Shown here in pieces: positions 55,645 through 63,554 of a stretch of DNA of 64,000 nucleotides. The notes under the pieces are model-generated. The model did not search any database. It was not told where the DNA came from and saw only the letters and a list, made by a program, of their open reading frames with translations. Every line of letters begins with the position of its first letter. Position 1 is the first letter of the stretch. This stretch comes from Candidatus Flexicrinis affinis (GTDB taxonomy: Bacteria > Chloroflexota > Anaerolineae > Aggregatilineales > Phototrophicaceae): the NCBI GenBank assembly GCA_016716525.1, contig JADJWE010000004.1:310001-374000 (forward strand). The letters are read 5' to 3'. The position numbers and the translations under genes were made by a program.

Positions 55645-56308
55645 ATGAACACGTTCCGTTCGTTCCGCCGCATCGTTGTCATTGCCGCCGCGTTCAGCGC
55701 CTTGGCGATCTCCGCAGCCGGCACGGTCATGGCCGTACCGCCCCATACGACCCAGATCCTCACCAACGCCGGCTTCGAGAATGGCGACCCGTCCGACCCG
55801 ATCATGGCGCCGTGGGTGGTCAAGAACAAGTCGGGCGACAAGATCGTCTGCGAAGACAAGGCGCCGCTTACCGTTCCTGACGGCTACTGCGTGTTCCGCT
55901 TCAAGGGTAGCGCGAACGAGGCATCCAAACTCGCAGACCCTGAACGAAGGGCAGCTCGACGCTTACGAGTCAATCCTCTCGCTCGCCGGCGGCTACATCG
56001 GCTTCGAGTACTGGATGACGACTCAGGCCGAAGAGACGCGCTTAATCAACAAGCTGGTGGTCAAGTACTACGATCCGAACCTCGGGCAGGTCGTCAAGGC
56101 GAAGCTGACGGACAGCGCGTCCGGCGAAGCGCCGGGGCCGTCCCTCGACGGCTGGTGGGTTGAGGGCCCGGTAGGCGAACACTTCCTACCTCAGTTTTCC
56201 AACCTGATCAAGGTCAAGGCGATGATCAAGAATGTCAGCCCGTCCGGCAGCGCCTATGTCGACAAGCTGAACGTCACGATCCGCCCCGCCGCGGTTGTCA
56301 TCAGCTAG
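55645..56308 (+). pseudogene. Secreted jelly-roll-like protein D, frameshifted
   Basis: The first frame from ATG 55645 encodes a signal peptide (ending GTVMA), ILTNAGFENGDPSDPIMAPW, KIVCEDKAPLTVPDGYCVF and FKGSANEASKL. At about 55930 it shifts: after codons for S-K-L the sequence resumes in the +1 frame as QTLNEGQLDAYESILSLAGG and runs to the TAG at 56308. Paralogues have K-L-x-Q here, so two bases appear lost. Either the gene is a fresh pseudogene or the sequence has an error. It follows the hairpin after protein C. Confidence 0.85.
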
Positions 56309-56327
56309 CCGTCGTTTGACTGGTGTG

Positions 56328-56386
56328 CCGGGGCTTCGCCTCCACGCGCGTACCAGAGGATTTGGGATGGGGCAGTGCGCCCCGAG
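56328..56386 (-). repeat. GGGGCGCTGCC repeat family, copy E (degenerate)
   Basis: On the reverse strand: CGGGGCGCACTGCCCCATCC, CAAATCCTCTGGTACG and GGAGGCGAAGCCCCGG. The end blocks match copies A-D; the middle is shortened. Confidence 0.55.
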
Positions 56387-56395
56387 ACGAAACAA

Positions 56396-56418
56396 AAAGA
56401 GCCGGTACGCCGGCTCTT
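56396..56418. terminator. Terminator hairpin with TACG loop (first copy)
   Basis: AAGAGCCGG-TACG-CCGGCTCTT forms a 9 bp stem closed by a UNCG-type loop. A T-tract follows on the reverse strand (TTTTTGTTTCG) and a short one on the plus strand. The same hairpin is at 57733. Confidence 0.65.
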
Positions 56419-56557
56419 GTCGCAGTTCACAGGGGCGAGCGTACGTGAAACGCCATCGCACCACTTTTTGGCGCTTTCAGAATTGGGCCGTGCCGTTAGA
56501 GTACGTCACCTCAACTGGGTGACGCCTGCTGGCGCGCCACAGCAGCGGGGGACAGAT

Positions 56558-57676
56558 ATGATCGAACTGGATGAACGTGCCTACGAAAAGGTGCGCGAGC
56601 TTTTTGCACCGGTAATGGCGCATCAGGTGTTCTGCACCGGCGTGATTGACGGCCTCTACGCGGGACGTGTGTATGTTGACGACGCGGTACGACCACGGAC
56701 AGCGTTTGCGGTCAAGGACGGAATGTGGTGGTTCCTGGCTGGATCACCAGCCAACCGGGTCTTCAACGCGGCCCTGCACCGGGCGATGTTCGATCGCACG
56801 ATCACTGGCGAGCGCGGATGGGGCGGCATGCTGGTGTGCGATACGCCGGCCTGGGACGCGTATGTTCCGGTGCTCTTCGCGCCGCGCATCCCGATCGCCA
56901 CACGCCGCTTGCGCTACGTCTGTACAGAACCGTTGGCCATCGACTGGCGATCGGAGATTCCTGCGGGTATTGACATCCGGTTTGTCGATGATTCGCTCGC
57001 GGAAGACGGGATCGAGGTGCACGGCGCGGCTGCTGAAACGCTTGAACTGCGCCGCGCGTCGGCAGCCCCAAATCAGGCCGCTGTCGGCTACGTCGCCTTA
57101 CACGAGCGACACGTCGTGGCGTATTCCGTCATCAATGGCATCGTCAACGGCGGCGGTGACATCGGTCTGTACACCGATGCCGGGTTCCGGCGTCGCGGCC
57201 TCGCTTTCGTTACGTCCGCGGCGGTCATCGAGTATGCGCTGGCGCACGGTGTCGATATCGTGCACTGGGATTGCGAGGCCTTCAACAGCGGGTCGATTCG
57301 CACCGCGCAGAAACTCGGGTTGACGCTTGAGGGCGAGCATACCATGTACGTGCTGCACCTCAACGCTACATTGCATGAGGTCAACCGCGCGTGGTTGCAT
57401 TTCGATGCTGGGCGCTATGCAGACGCGATGGCGATCTGCCGTCAGCATATCGGCGCCGCGCCAATGGAGGCGCACCCACATTTTCACTATGTTCTCGCGC
57501 GTAGTCTGTTGGAGACAAATCAGTCTGCGCAAGCATTCGAGGCGCTTCAGCAGGCAGCCGCGGCAGGATGGGATTCGGTCGGTGAAGTCGAACAGGACTT
57601 CGCGCTTCTCTGCGAACACGCCGATTGGCCCAGCTTGCTCGCTGCTGTGCGCGAGAATGCGACATCCGGCGCGTGA
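56558..57676 (+). CDS. GNAT-family acetyltransferase fused to a TPR-like C-domain
   Basis: The product has 372 residues. Residues 1-130 form a non-GNAT N-domain (IELDERAYEKVRELFAPV, then YAGRVYVDD). A GNAT_acetyltran-type fold follows with VVAYSVINGIVNGGGDIGLYTD, AGFRRRGLAFVTSAAVIEY (acetyl-CoA loop) and WDCEAFNSGSIRTAQKLGL. The last 100 residues (AWLHFDAGRYADAMAICRQHI, FEALQQAAAAGWDS) look like tetratricopeptide helices. GGGGGA precedes the ATG at 56558. Substrate unknown; the helical tail may recruit a partner. Confidence 0.85.
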   Translation: MIELDERAYEKVRELFAPVMAHQVFCTGVIDGLYAGRVYVDDAVRPRTAFAVKDGMWWFLAGSPANRVFNAALHRAMFDRTITGERGWGGMLVCDTPAWDAYVPVLFAPRIPIATRRLRYVCTEPLAIDWRSEIPAGIDIRFVDDSLAEDGIEVHGAAAETLELRRASAAPNQAAVGYVALHERHVVAYSVINGIVNGGGDIGLYTDAGFRRRGLAFVTSAAVIEYALAHGVDIVHWDCEAFNSGSIRTAQKLGLTLEGEHTMYVLHLNATLHEVNRAWLHFDAGRYADAMAICRQHIGAAPMEAHPHFHYVLARSLLETNQSAQAFEALQQAAAAGWDSVGEVEQDFALLCEHADWPSLLAAVRENATSGA

Positions 57677-57732
57677 GCCGCTTGAAGCCCACAAGTGCGC
57701 CATGAGAACGCCGGCATGACGCAGATTGAGTA

Positions 57733-57764
57733 CAAAAAGAGCCGGTACGCCGGCTCTTTTTGTC
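57733..57764. terminator. Bidirectional terminator with TACG loop (second copy)
   Basis: ACAAAAAGAGCCGG-TACG-CCGGCTCTTTTTGT: a 14 bp stem with a UNCG-type loop and T-tracts on both strands. It separates the converging GNAT and sat genes. Confidence 0.92.
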
Positions 57765-57786
57765 GGATGTCCAGAGATGGCGCGTG

Positions 57787-58962
57787 CTAGCTCTCGCGCA
57801 GACCTTCGATCAGCACCGCGCTGACCTCTGGCCGGGTGAACTCTTCCGGCAGCGGTTGGCCGGCGCGCAGCATTTCACGCACCTGCGTGCCGCTGAGGGT
57901 GAGCCAGTCGTCGCTGTTGTAGAGCGCGGTCTTGGGCGTGACGATCTGCCCCTGCGCCTTGCTGTAAAAGGCGTGCTCGAACATCAGCGGCGTGATCCCG
58001 ATGAGCGCCGGGTCGAATTCGTCGAAGATGAGCTGCGCGTCGTAGGTGCCGTAGTACTTGCCGACGCCGGCATGATCGCGCCCGACGATGAAGTGCGTGC
58101 AGCCGTAATTCTTGCGGCAAATGGCGTGGAAGATCGCCTCGCGCGGGCCTGCATAGCGCATCGCCGCCGGGAAGCTGTTGAGAATCGTGCGCTGCTTGGG
58201 GAAGTAGTTGTCCAGCAGCACCTCGTACGCCTTGACGCGCACGGGTGCGGGGATGTCGTCGCTCTTGGTCTGGCCGACGAGCGGATGCAGCATCAGCCCG
58301 TCACAAATCTCCAGCGCACACTTCATCAGGTACTCGTGCGCGCGGTGCACCGGGTTGCGCGTTTGGAATGCCACAACCCGCCGCCAGCCATGCGCGGCGA
58401 ACAAGGTGCGCGTTTCGCGCGGTGTCTTGTAGATGTGCGGGAAATCCGGCGTCGGCTCGGTCAGCATCCACACGTCGCCCGCGAGGTAGGTATCGCCCCA
58501 GCCGTAAACCCGCGCCACACCCGGATGCGCTTCCTCGGTCGTGCGGTAGACGTTCGCGACTTCGACTTGCTTGTCGTAGGTGAACTTTTCGCTCAATTCG
58601 AGCAGGCCGACGATCTCGCCGCGTTGGTTGACGAGCGCCACGTCGGAATCCACGCGCAGGTTGGCGGCCTGTTCGGCGCTGACGGGCAGGGTGATGGGGA
58701 TCGTCCACGGCAGGCCGTTGGGCAGGTGCATCGTCTTGACGACGGAGTGATACGTCGTGCTGTCCATAAAGCCGGTCAGCGGACTGGCGACACCGGTGGC
58801 GATCAGTTCAAGGTCGCTCAGGGCGACTTCGCCGAGCGTCACACGCGGTGCGGCATTCGCGCGGTCGATATACGGTGCGGCATCGACGCCGGTCACCAGC
58901 CGGTCGATCAGGGTGCCGCCGTGCGGCGCGATCTGGCGCACGGTGGGTAGGGTCACGTCCAT
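57787..58962 (-). CDS. sat: Sulfate adenylyltransferase (ATP sulfurylase)
   Basis: The product has 391 residues, the homo-oligomeric (Sat/ATPS) type. The ATP-phosphate motif QTRNPVHRAHEYLMKCA and the second signature GRDHAGVGKYYGTYDAQ are complete. PHGGTLIDR opens the N-terminal domain. It converts sulfate and ATP into adenosine phosphosulfate and pyrophosphate, or runs in reverse in sulfur oxidisers. GAGGAT upstream fixes the ATG at 58962. No APS kinase or reductase gene is adjacent, so its direction cannot be judged. Confidence 0.96.
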   Translation of the reverse strand: MDVTLPTVRQIAPHGGTLIDRLVTGVDAAPYIDRANAAPRVTLGEVALSDLELIATGVASPLTGFMDSTTYHSVVKTMHLPNGLPWTIPITLPVSAEQAANLRVDSDVALVNQRGEIVGLLELSEKFTYDKQVEVANVYRTTEEAHPGVARVYGWGDTYLAGDVWMLTEPTPDFPHIYKTPRETRTLFAAHGWRRVVAFQTRNPVHRAHEYLMKCALEICDGLMLHPLVGQTKSDDIPAPVRVKAYEVLLDNYFPKQRTILNSFPAAMRYAGPREAIFHAICRKNYGCTHFIVGRDHAGVGKYYGTYDAQLIFDEFDPALIGITPLMFEHAFYSKAQGQIVTPKTALYNSDDWLTLSGTQVREMLRAGQPLPEEFTRPEVSAVLIEGLRES

Positions 58963-59117
58963 GACGGGTAAATCCTCGGAACGGGGTGCGGTCGGATAAC
59001 GACGGAGCATTGTATCATAAGGTTTTCACGCTATGGACGGTGGCCCGTGGCTGGTTGCGTGTGTCCGGGGCGAGCGCCAGAATTGGCGTACAATGATCAC
59101 AAACCGACGAGGAAAGC

Positions 59118-59405
59118 ATGGCGATGAACGACGTGAACATCCCTATCTTCGGCATAGTGACGAACCCCAGTGTTCGGTCTGGGCGGCCGATAGTCGAAGG
59201 GACAACCATTCGCGTGATGGATATTGTTGCGCTCTATCGCTTCAAAGCGCGCACACCCGACGATATCGCGTCCGACTACGGCTTGTCGCTCGCGCAAGTC
59301 CACACCGCGCTGGCGTACTACTTTGCCAATCGTTCGAAGGTTGACGCCGACCTTGAAGCTGAGCGACATGCGATCGAAACAGCACGCGGGGTTGCTGGTG
59401 GTTGA
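59118..59405 (+). CDS. DUF433-domain protein, probable antitoxin
   Basis: A 95-residue protein. FGIVTNPSVRSGRPIVEGTTIRVMDIV is the DUF433 winged-helix-like signature (usually PGIRGGRPVIRGTRI). It continues with YGLSLAQVHTALAYYFAN. GAGGAAAGC precedes the ATG. Its end overlaps the next gene, a DUF5615 PIN-like protein, by 38 bp. In many bacteria these two domains form a toxin-antitoxin-like pair, with DUF433 as the antitoxin and DNA-binding part. Confidence 0.86.
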   Translation: MAMNDVNIPIFGIVTNPSVRSGRPIVEGTTIRVMDIVALYRFKARTPDDIASDYGLSLAQVHTALAYYFANRSKVDADLEAERHAIETARGVAGG

Positions 59406-59742
59406 CCCTCTCCGTTTTTACCTCGACGAGAACGTTGAAATCGTAGTGGCCGAGCAGCTTCGGAGGCGTGGCGTCGACGTGCTGACCGCTCGCGAAGCTG
59501 GAGGTCTCGGGGAACAGGACGCCGACCATTTGGCTCGGGCCGTAGCTACATCGCGTGTTCTCTGTACATATGACTACGATTTCGTTGCCATGGCTGCCGG
59601 TGGTATTGAGCACTGCGGAATCATTGTCGGAATCAGCACATCAACATTGATAGGAGACTGGGTTCGGTTTATTGACGCCATTTCCGCGCAGGTGTCCCCT
59701 GAAGCGATGCGAAATGTCGTCCGGTTTGTGCCCAGAGGATAA
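59368..59742 (+). CDS. DUF5615 PIN-like protein, probable toxin
   Basis: The product has 124 residues from an ATG at 59368 (TTG 59392 or GTG 59398 are alternatives). DPLRFYLDENVEIVVAEQLRRRGVDVLTARE is the DUF5615 signature with the first acidic residues, and RVLCTYDYDFVAMA supplies the second acidic cluster (D-x-D). PIN-like enzymes are Mg-dependent RNases. It is translated by overlap with the DUF433 gene. Targets unknown. Confidence 0.84.
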   Translation: MRSKQHAGLLVVDPLRFYLDENVEIVVAEQLRRRGVDVLTAREAGGLGEQDADHLARAVATSRVLCTYDYDFVAMAAGGIEHCGIIVGISTSTLIGDWVRFIDAISAQVSPEAMRNVVRFVPRG

Positions 59743-59746
59743 CAAC

Positions 59747-60523
59747 TTGGCCCCGAATGACCACACCACCCGATTCAGTGTCCGCACGCCGTACTACCAT
59801 CAATACCGGCCGCGCTACCCGCAGGGCGTGCTGCGTGTGATGGAGGGCTTCGGCCTGACGCCGCAGTCGGTGATCGCGGATGTCGGCGCGGGGACCGGCA
59901 TCTCGTCCGAGTTGTTCCTCAATTACGGCGCGACGGTTTACGCCATCGAACCCAACCCCGACATGCGCGCGGTGGCCGAGCACTACTACGATGCCCTGCC
60001 GAACTGCACCGTCCTCAACGGCACTGCCGAGGCGACCACGCTGCCCGCCGACAGCGTCGACTTTGTCGTGGCGGGGCAGGCGTTCCACTGGTTTGATCAC
60101 CGGGCGGCGCGGGTCGAGTTTGAGCGCATCCTGCGCCCCGGCGGGTCGGTCGTGCTGATGTGGAGCTACCGCAAGGACGGCACGTCGTCGTTTATCGACC
60201 ACTTCAACGCGGCGCTGGAGAAGTACGACACGGACAAAGCCGCCTCGCCCCGCGCCAAAGGGATGCTCCAGACCGACGACGATATTGCCGCGTTCTTTGG
60301 CTCTGCGGGGTTCGAGAAGGCGGAGATCCCTAATCCGGTCGTGTATGACTGGGACGGTTTGCGCGGGCGAGCGTTGTCGGCGTCGTACGTGCCGCTCCCC
60401 GGTCACCCCGACCATGACGCGTTCATCGCCGACCTGCGCGCCGTATTCGACCGTCATCAGGTCGACGGCACCGTGACGATGGACTACGTCACGCAGGTGT
60501 ATTGGGGCAAGATCGGGGCGTGA
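59747..60523 (+). CDS. Class I SAM-dependent methyltransferase
   Basis: A 258-residue protein. Motif I is VIADVGAGTGISSELFLNYG; motif II AIEPNPDMRAVA; motif III GQAFHWFDHRAARVEFERIL with the post-motif RPGGSVVLMW. FSVRTPYYHQYRPRYP is a common N-terminus in this Methyltransf_11 group. I chose a TTG at 59747 because AGAGGA lies 7 bases upstream and it starts right after the DUF5615 stop; ATG 59714 or 59672 would overlap that gene. Substrate unknown. Confidence 0.85.
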   Translation: MAPNDHTTRFSVRTPYYHQYRPRYPQGVLRVMEGFGLTPQSVIADVGAGTGISSELFLNYGATVYAIEPNPDMRAVAEHYYDALPNCTVLNGTAEATTLPADSVDFVVAGQAFHWFDHRAARVEFERILRPGGSVVLMWSYRKDGTSSFIDHFNAALEKYDTDKAASPRAKGMLQTDDDIAAFFGSAGFEKAEIPNPVVYDWDGLRGRALSASYVPLPGHPDHDAFIADLRAVFDRHQVDGTVTMDYVTQVYWGKIGA

Positions 60524-60613
60524 TCGTCGTGTGTTGGCGTGGGTCTGCCGTGCACAAAGCGGGAATCCGACTACAATCTCAGGTGTGAAATTCTCATCGC
60601 AAAGGATCCATGG

Positions 60614-61912
60614 ATGCTGGGACGTACACGCCTCGTTATCGTACTCATCGCCGCGCTGCTGCTCTCGTTGAGCGTCGGCGCGCAGGACACCAACGGCACC
60701 CTCACGCTGGCGCAGCCCGCCAGCATGCAGATGGTGTCCGGGGACATCTTTCTCTTCGATTACACCGTGGAGCAGGCCAGCCGGGTCGTGCTGCAAGCCA
60801 TCAGCGGGACGGCACAACCGACCGTGAGCATCCAGCAGAACGGCGTCGAGGTCGCGGCGCAACCCAACGTGGAGGGTGCGTTCACGGTCGAACTGGACAC
60901 CGTGTTGGGCGGCGGCAGCTACGTCATCGAGGTCGCCGGCGCGAATAATTCGAGCGGCCTCGTCATCCTGTCGGTGCAAAGCCAGACGCCGCTCCCGGTC
61001 ACACCGTTGACACCCGGCGTCTCCGCGACGGGCACGCTGACCGGTGACTCACCGGTCGTTGTGTTCGAGTTCGCTCAACTGACTGAAAGTGCCTACCTGT
61101 ACGTCGACACGCTGCTGCCTGACCGGGGCGCGGCTGTGCAGATCGTCGACCTGTCCACACTGACCCCCGCCGCCGGGAGCACGGCGGCCATTCTCGGCGC
61201 ACGTTACCAGTTCGCGCCGGGCACGGCTGTCTATCAGATGCAGGTCGGAAGCGCCGGGATTGAGACGGATACGCCGTTCACCGTATGCTGGGTTCCGGTG
61301 AGCGTAGACAGTTGTTCGGGCTCCGTGTCGCCGCTGCCGACCATCGAGATTGTGACGAGCGCGCCCACGCCGGCCGCGTGTACCGTGACGCCGTCCAGCG
61401 GTGGCGGTGTGAACATCCGCCAGTCCGCCACCACCAATTCGATCATCGTCGGGGCACTGCCCACCGGCCAAAACGCGAACGTGATGGGCATCTCGCCGGA
61501 CAGCGCATGGTTCAATATCGAGTTCAGCACGATCTTCGGTTGGGTCGCTTCGGCGGTGGTGACGGCCAACGGCGACTGTTCGAACCTGCCGACCATTCAG
61601 CCGCCCACAGCTATTCAGCCGCCGACGGCGACACCGCTGCCGACCAACACGCCGGTTCCGGTTCCGCCGACCCCGAGCGGCCCGTGCCTGTTTACGCTGA
61701 CCGCGCCGACCTTCGTGTACACCACGACGATTGCACAGGTGGACTACCTGTACGATCAGGTGCAGAGCGGCGAACTGATCCCCAACGGGCGCACCGCCGA
61801 CGGCAACTGGTACCGTGTGAACTACGCCAACACATGGCTGCCCGCGTCTGCCATTGGCCAGACGGTCAGCCGCAGCGGTAACTGCGCCAACCTACCGACC
61901 GTCTCCCCGTAA
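60614..61912 (+). CDS. Secreted protein with SH3-like domains and Pro/Thr linker
   Basis: The product has 432 residues. A signal peptide (about 1-24) follows the ATG at 60614, which has AAAGGA 7 bases upstream. The N-half (25-235) has two pre-peptidase-like beta domains (SGDIFLFDYTVEQASRVV). A bacterial SH3 domain at about 250-330 reads GGGVNIRQSATTNSIIVGAL and FGWVASAVV. A PTATPLPTNTP linker leads to a second SH3-like domain ending WLPASAIGQTV. Probably a cell-envelope binding protein. A terminator follows at 61929. Confidence 0.82.
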   Translation: MLGRTRLVIVLIAALLLSLSVGAQDTNGTLTLAQPASMQMVSGDIFLFDYTVEQASRVVLQAISGTAQPTVSIQQNGVEVAAQPNVEGAFTVELDTVLGGGSYVIEVAGANNSSGLVILSVQSQTPLPVTPLTPGVSATGTLTGDSPVVVFEFAQLTESAYLYVDTLLPDRGAAVQIVDLSTLTPAAGSTAAILGARYQFAPGTAVYQMQVGSAGIETDTPFTVCWVPVSVDSCSGSVSPLPTIEIVTSAPTPAACTVTPSSGGGVNIRQSATTNSIIVGALPTGQNANVMGISPDSAWFNIEFSTIFGWVASAVVTANGDCSNLPTIQPPTAIQPPTATPLPTNTPVPVPPTPSGPCLFTLTAPTFVYTTTIAQVDYLYDQVQSGELIPNGRTADGNWYRVNYANTWLPASAIGQTVSRSGNCANLPTVSP

Positions 61913-61928
61913 CGCGACTACGATGCAG

Positions 61929-61957
61929 AAGGGCGAGCCACGACCGGCTCGCCCTTT
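61929..61957. terminator. Terminator after the SH3 gene
   Basis: AAGGGCGAGCC (61929-61939) pairs with GGCTCGCCCTT (61946-61956), then T. The same hairpin sequence reappears at 63487-63516. Confidence 0.8.
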
Positions 61958-62023
61958 GCATTTCGCTGTGTATGACCATGTCTACTGCCCGAATCGTAAG
62001 AACTGCCAGTACGAATGTGCCGG

Positions 62024-62054
62024 TTGACAAGGTGATCGGGGGGGGGGCTAAACT
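62024..62054 (+). promoter_or_regulatory. Promoter with G10 tract in the spacer
   Basis: TTGACA (62024-62029), a 19 bp spacer whose second half is ten G (62038-62047), and TAAACT (62049-62054). The start codon at 62084 is 30 bp on. Loss of two G would give the ideal 17 bp spacing. Confidence 0.68.
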
Positions 62055-62083
62055 ACTTGTAGTAAATGGCATAGGAGTGAACT

Positions 62084-62899
62084 ATGAGAAAGTGTGTCAT
62101 TCGTTGTTTATCGAGTCTATTTGCCGCAGCAGGCTTACTCGCACTGCCCACGTACGCGCAGGATGCTGCCCCTACGTCCGTTCCCGCTGCAGGCCAAGCG
62201 GTCATAAGCCCGCAGCTAACTTCGATTGAAATTGTGTCGTTTGAAGAACGCGCGACCGAGATTGCGAGTCGTTCCCCGCTTGACTATGACATCGTCCTGT
62301 TGGCGGATCCATCATCGATCGCGGACCGGCCCGACTACGCGTCGCTCGAACCAGTCTGGCGCGACATGGGCGCGCGTCAATATAGCTCTTGGGAGGCATT
62401 CGCTTATACGCTGAGTGAAGACGTGCCCGACATCATCGTTGTCGATCAGTCCGTACTGGAGTCAGTCGATTTGACGTGGACGAACGCCACATACCGCGAG
62501 GGGATCATCTATATTGGCATCGATCTCGGTTTCGACGACATGGTGACCCTCACCGGCGATCTCTGTGTCGATGACATCAACCGCGGCATTGAGCGGCGCT
62601 TCCCGCACAACGTTTGGATCTTCTTCTACTCGTACAGTGTTCCATCTGCAGATGGCAAGTCAGCGGTACCGCGCAGTGCAGAATTGCGGGATAGTGTCGA
62701 TCCTCTTGCGACCGAGACCTGTGGCTTGAGTGACAACTCGACGCCGACATTTAGCGAATCCATCACGCTCTACCAAGGCTTCTCGTTCGAGCCTATCTAT
62801 GACGGCTCAGATTGGCTTGTTCGGTTCACAAGCAAACTGATGGAGGTGACGTACGAGTACGGTATGGCCCCAGATCAGACTAAGCAACGTGGCAACTAG
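62084..62899 (+). CDS. Secreted protein, unknown
   Basis: A 271-residue protein. AGGAG 6 bases upstream supports the ATG. The signal peptide (about 1-25) ends TYAQ. The mature part reads SIEIVSFEERATEIASRSPLDYDIVLLADP and contains IIVVDQSVLESVDL and YIGIDLGFDDMVTL, alternating beta and alpha; four cysteines follow the first third. It lacks recognisable catalytic residues and has less GC bias than its neighbours. It is followed 19 bp later by another secreted protein, so the two are likely one transcript. Confidence 0.72.
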   Translation: MRKCVIRCLSSLFAAAGLLALPTYAQDAAPTSVPAAGQAVISPQLTSIEIVSFEERATEIASRSPLDYDIVLLADPSSIADRPDYASLEPVWRDMGARQYSSWEAFAYTLSEDVPDIIVVDQSVLESVDLTWTNATYREGIIYIGIDLGFDDMVTLTGDLCVDDINRGIERRFPHNVWIFFYSYSVPSADGKSAVPRSAELRDSVDPLATETCGLSDNSTPTFSESITLYQGFSFEPIYDGSDWLVRFTSKLMEVTYEYGMAPDQTKQRGN

Positions 62900-62918
62900 C
62901 TGGAAGGTTACCCCAATC

Positions 62919-63467
62919 ATGAGGCGCGTTCGGTTTGTCATTCTCGCAGTATTCGCACTCGCAGTGTTTAGTGTCCTAAGCGCCGACGGATATGTCTACG
63001 GTCCGTACTACCGGGGTTGGTTGCGCTATACTGTGTTCGGTGAGACGACCCGCACTGATCCCAGCTATACGCTTTCCATTACACGAGTTTACGCGCTGGA
63101 CGAGCCAATAGTACCAACCTTTGACAAAGTGAAACTACAGGTGCGGGCGTGGACAAAACCATCGACATGCCCAAATTACGTGAGTAGTTCAGTCAATGCC
63201 ACCTGCGTGAACTGTAGCCAAGCTGGTTACGTGCCAAATAACATAGCAGGATCACCAGGATACAGCATTTCTCAACACAAGTTGATTGATGACCAGACCT
63301 TTAAGGAACCACCGCTTCCACTACCCGGTGGTGTTACACCGCCGGGTGTCTTCTACACAGAACTGTATGTCAGCCAATCGACCAAAGACCGGTGGAAGGG
63401 AATAGGGCTTGGCTGTACGACTGCGGGAACCCTGCCGGTTCCTCCGCCTCCGGGCGACGATGATTGA
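62919..63467 (+). CDS. Secreted Cys-containing protein, unknown
   Basis: The product has 182 residues. The ATG at 62919 begins a signal or anchor (RRVRFVILAVFALAVFSVLSADG) after GGAAGG. The mature part has YVYGPYYRGWLRYTVFGETT, four cysteines (in TCPNYV, ATCVNCS and GLGCTT) and ends with the acidic Pro tail VPPPPGDDD. No family recognised. The lower GC of this gene compared with the rest of the window is noticeable. A terminator follows at 63487. Confidence 0.68.
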   Translation: MRRVRFVILAVFALAVFSVLSADGYVYGPYYRGWLRYTVFGETTRTDPSYTLSITRVYALDEPIVPTFDKVKLQVRAWTKPSTCPNYVSSSVNATCVNCSQAGYVPNNIAGSPGYSISQHKLIDDQTFKEPPLPLPGGVTPPGVFYTELYVSQSTKDRWKGIGLGCTTAGTLPVPPPPGDDD

Positions 63468-63486
63468 AATAGCGATTTGTGCGATG

Positions 63487-63516
63487 AAGGGCGAGCCACG
63501 ACCGGCTCGCCCTTTT
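63487..63516. terminator. Terminator after the second secreted gene (copy of 61929)
   Basis: AAGGGCGAGCC and GGCTCGCCCTTTT with the same ACGACC loop as the terminator at 61929. T-tract on the plus strand. It separates this gene from the converging citrate synthase. Confidence 0.85.
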
Positions 63517-63554
63517 CAGTTCTCTGTGATGTCTGCGATTCAATCGATCGTGTG

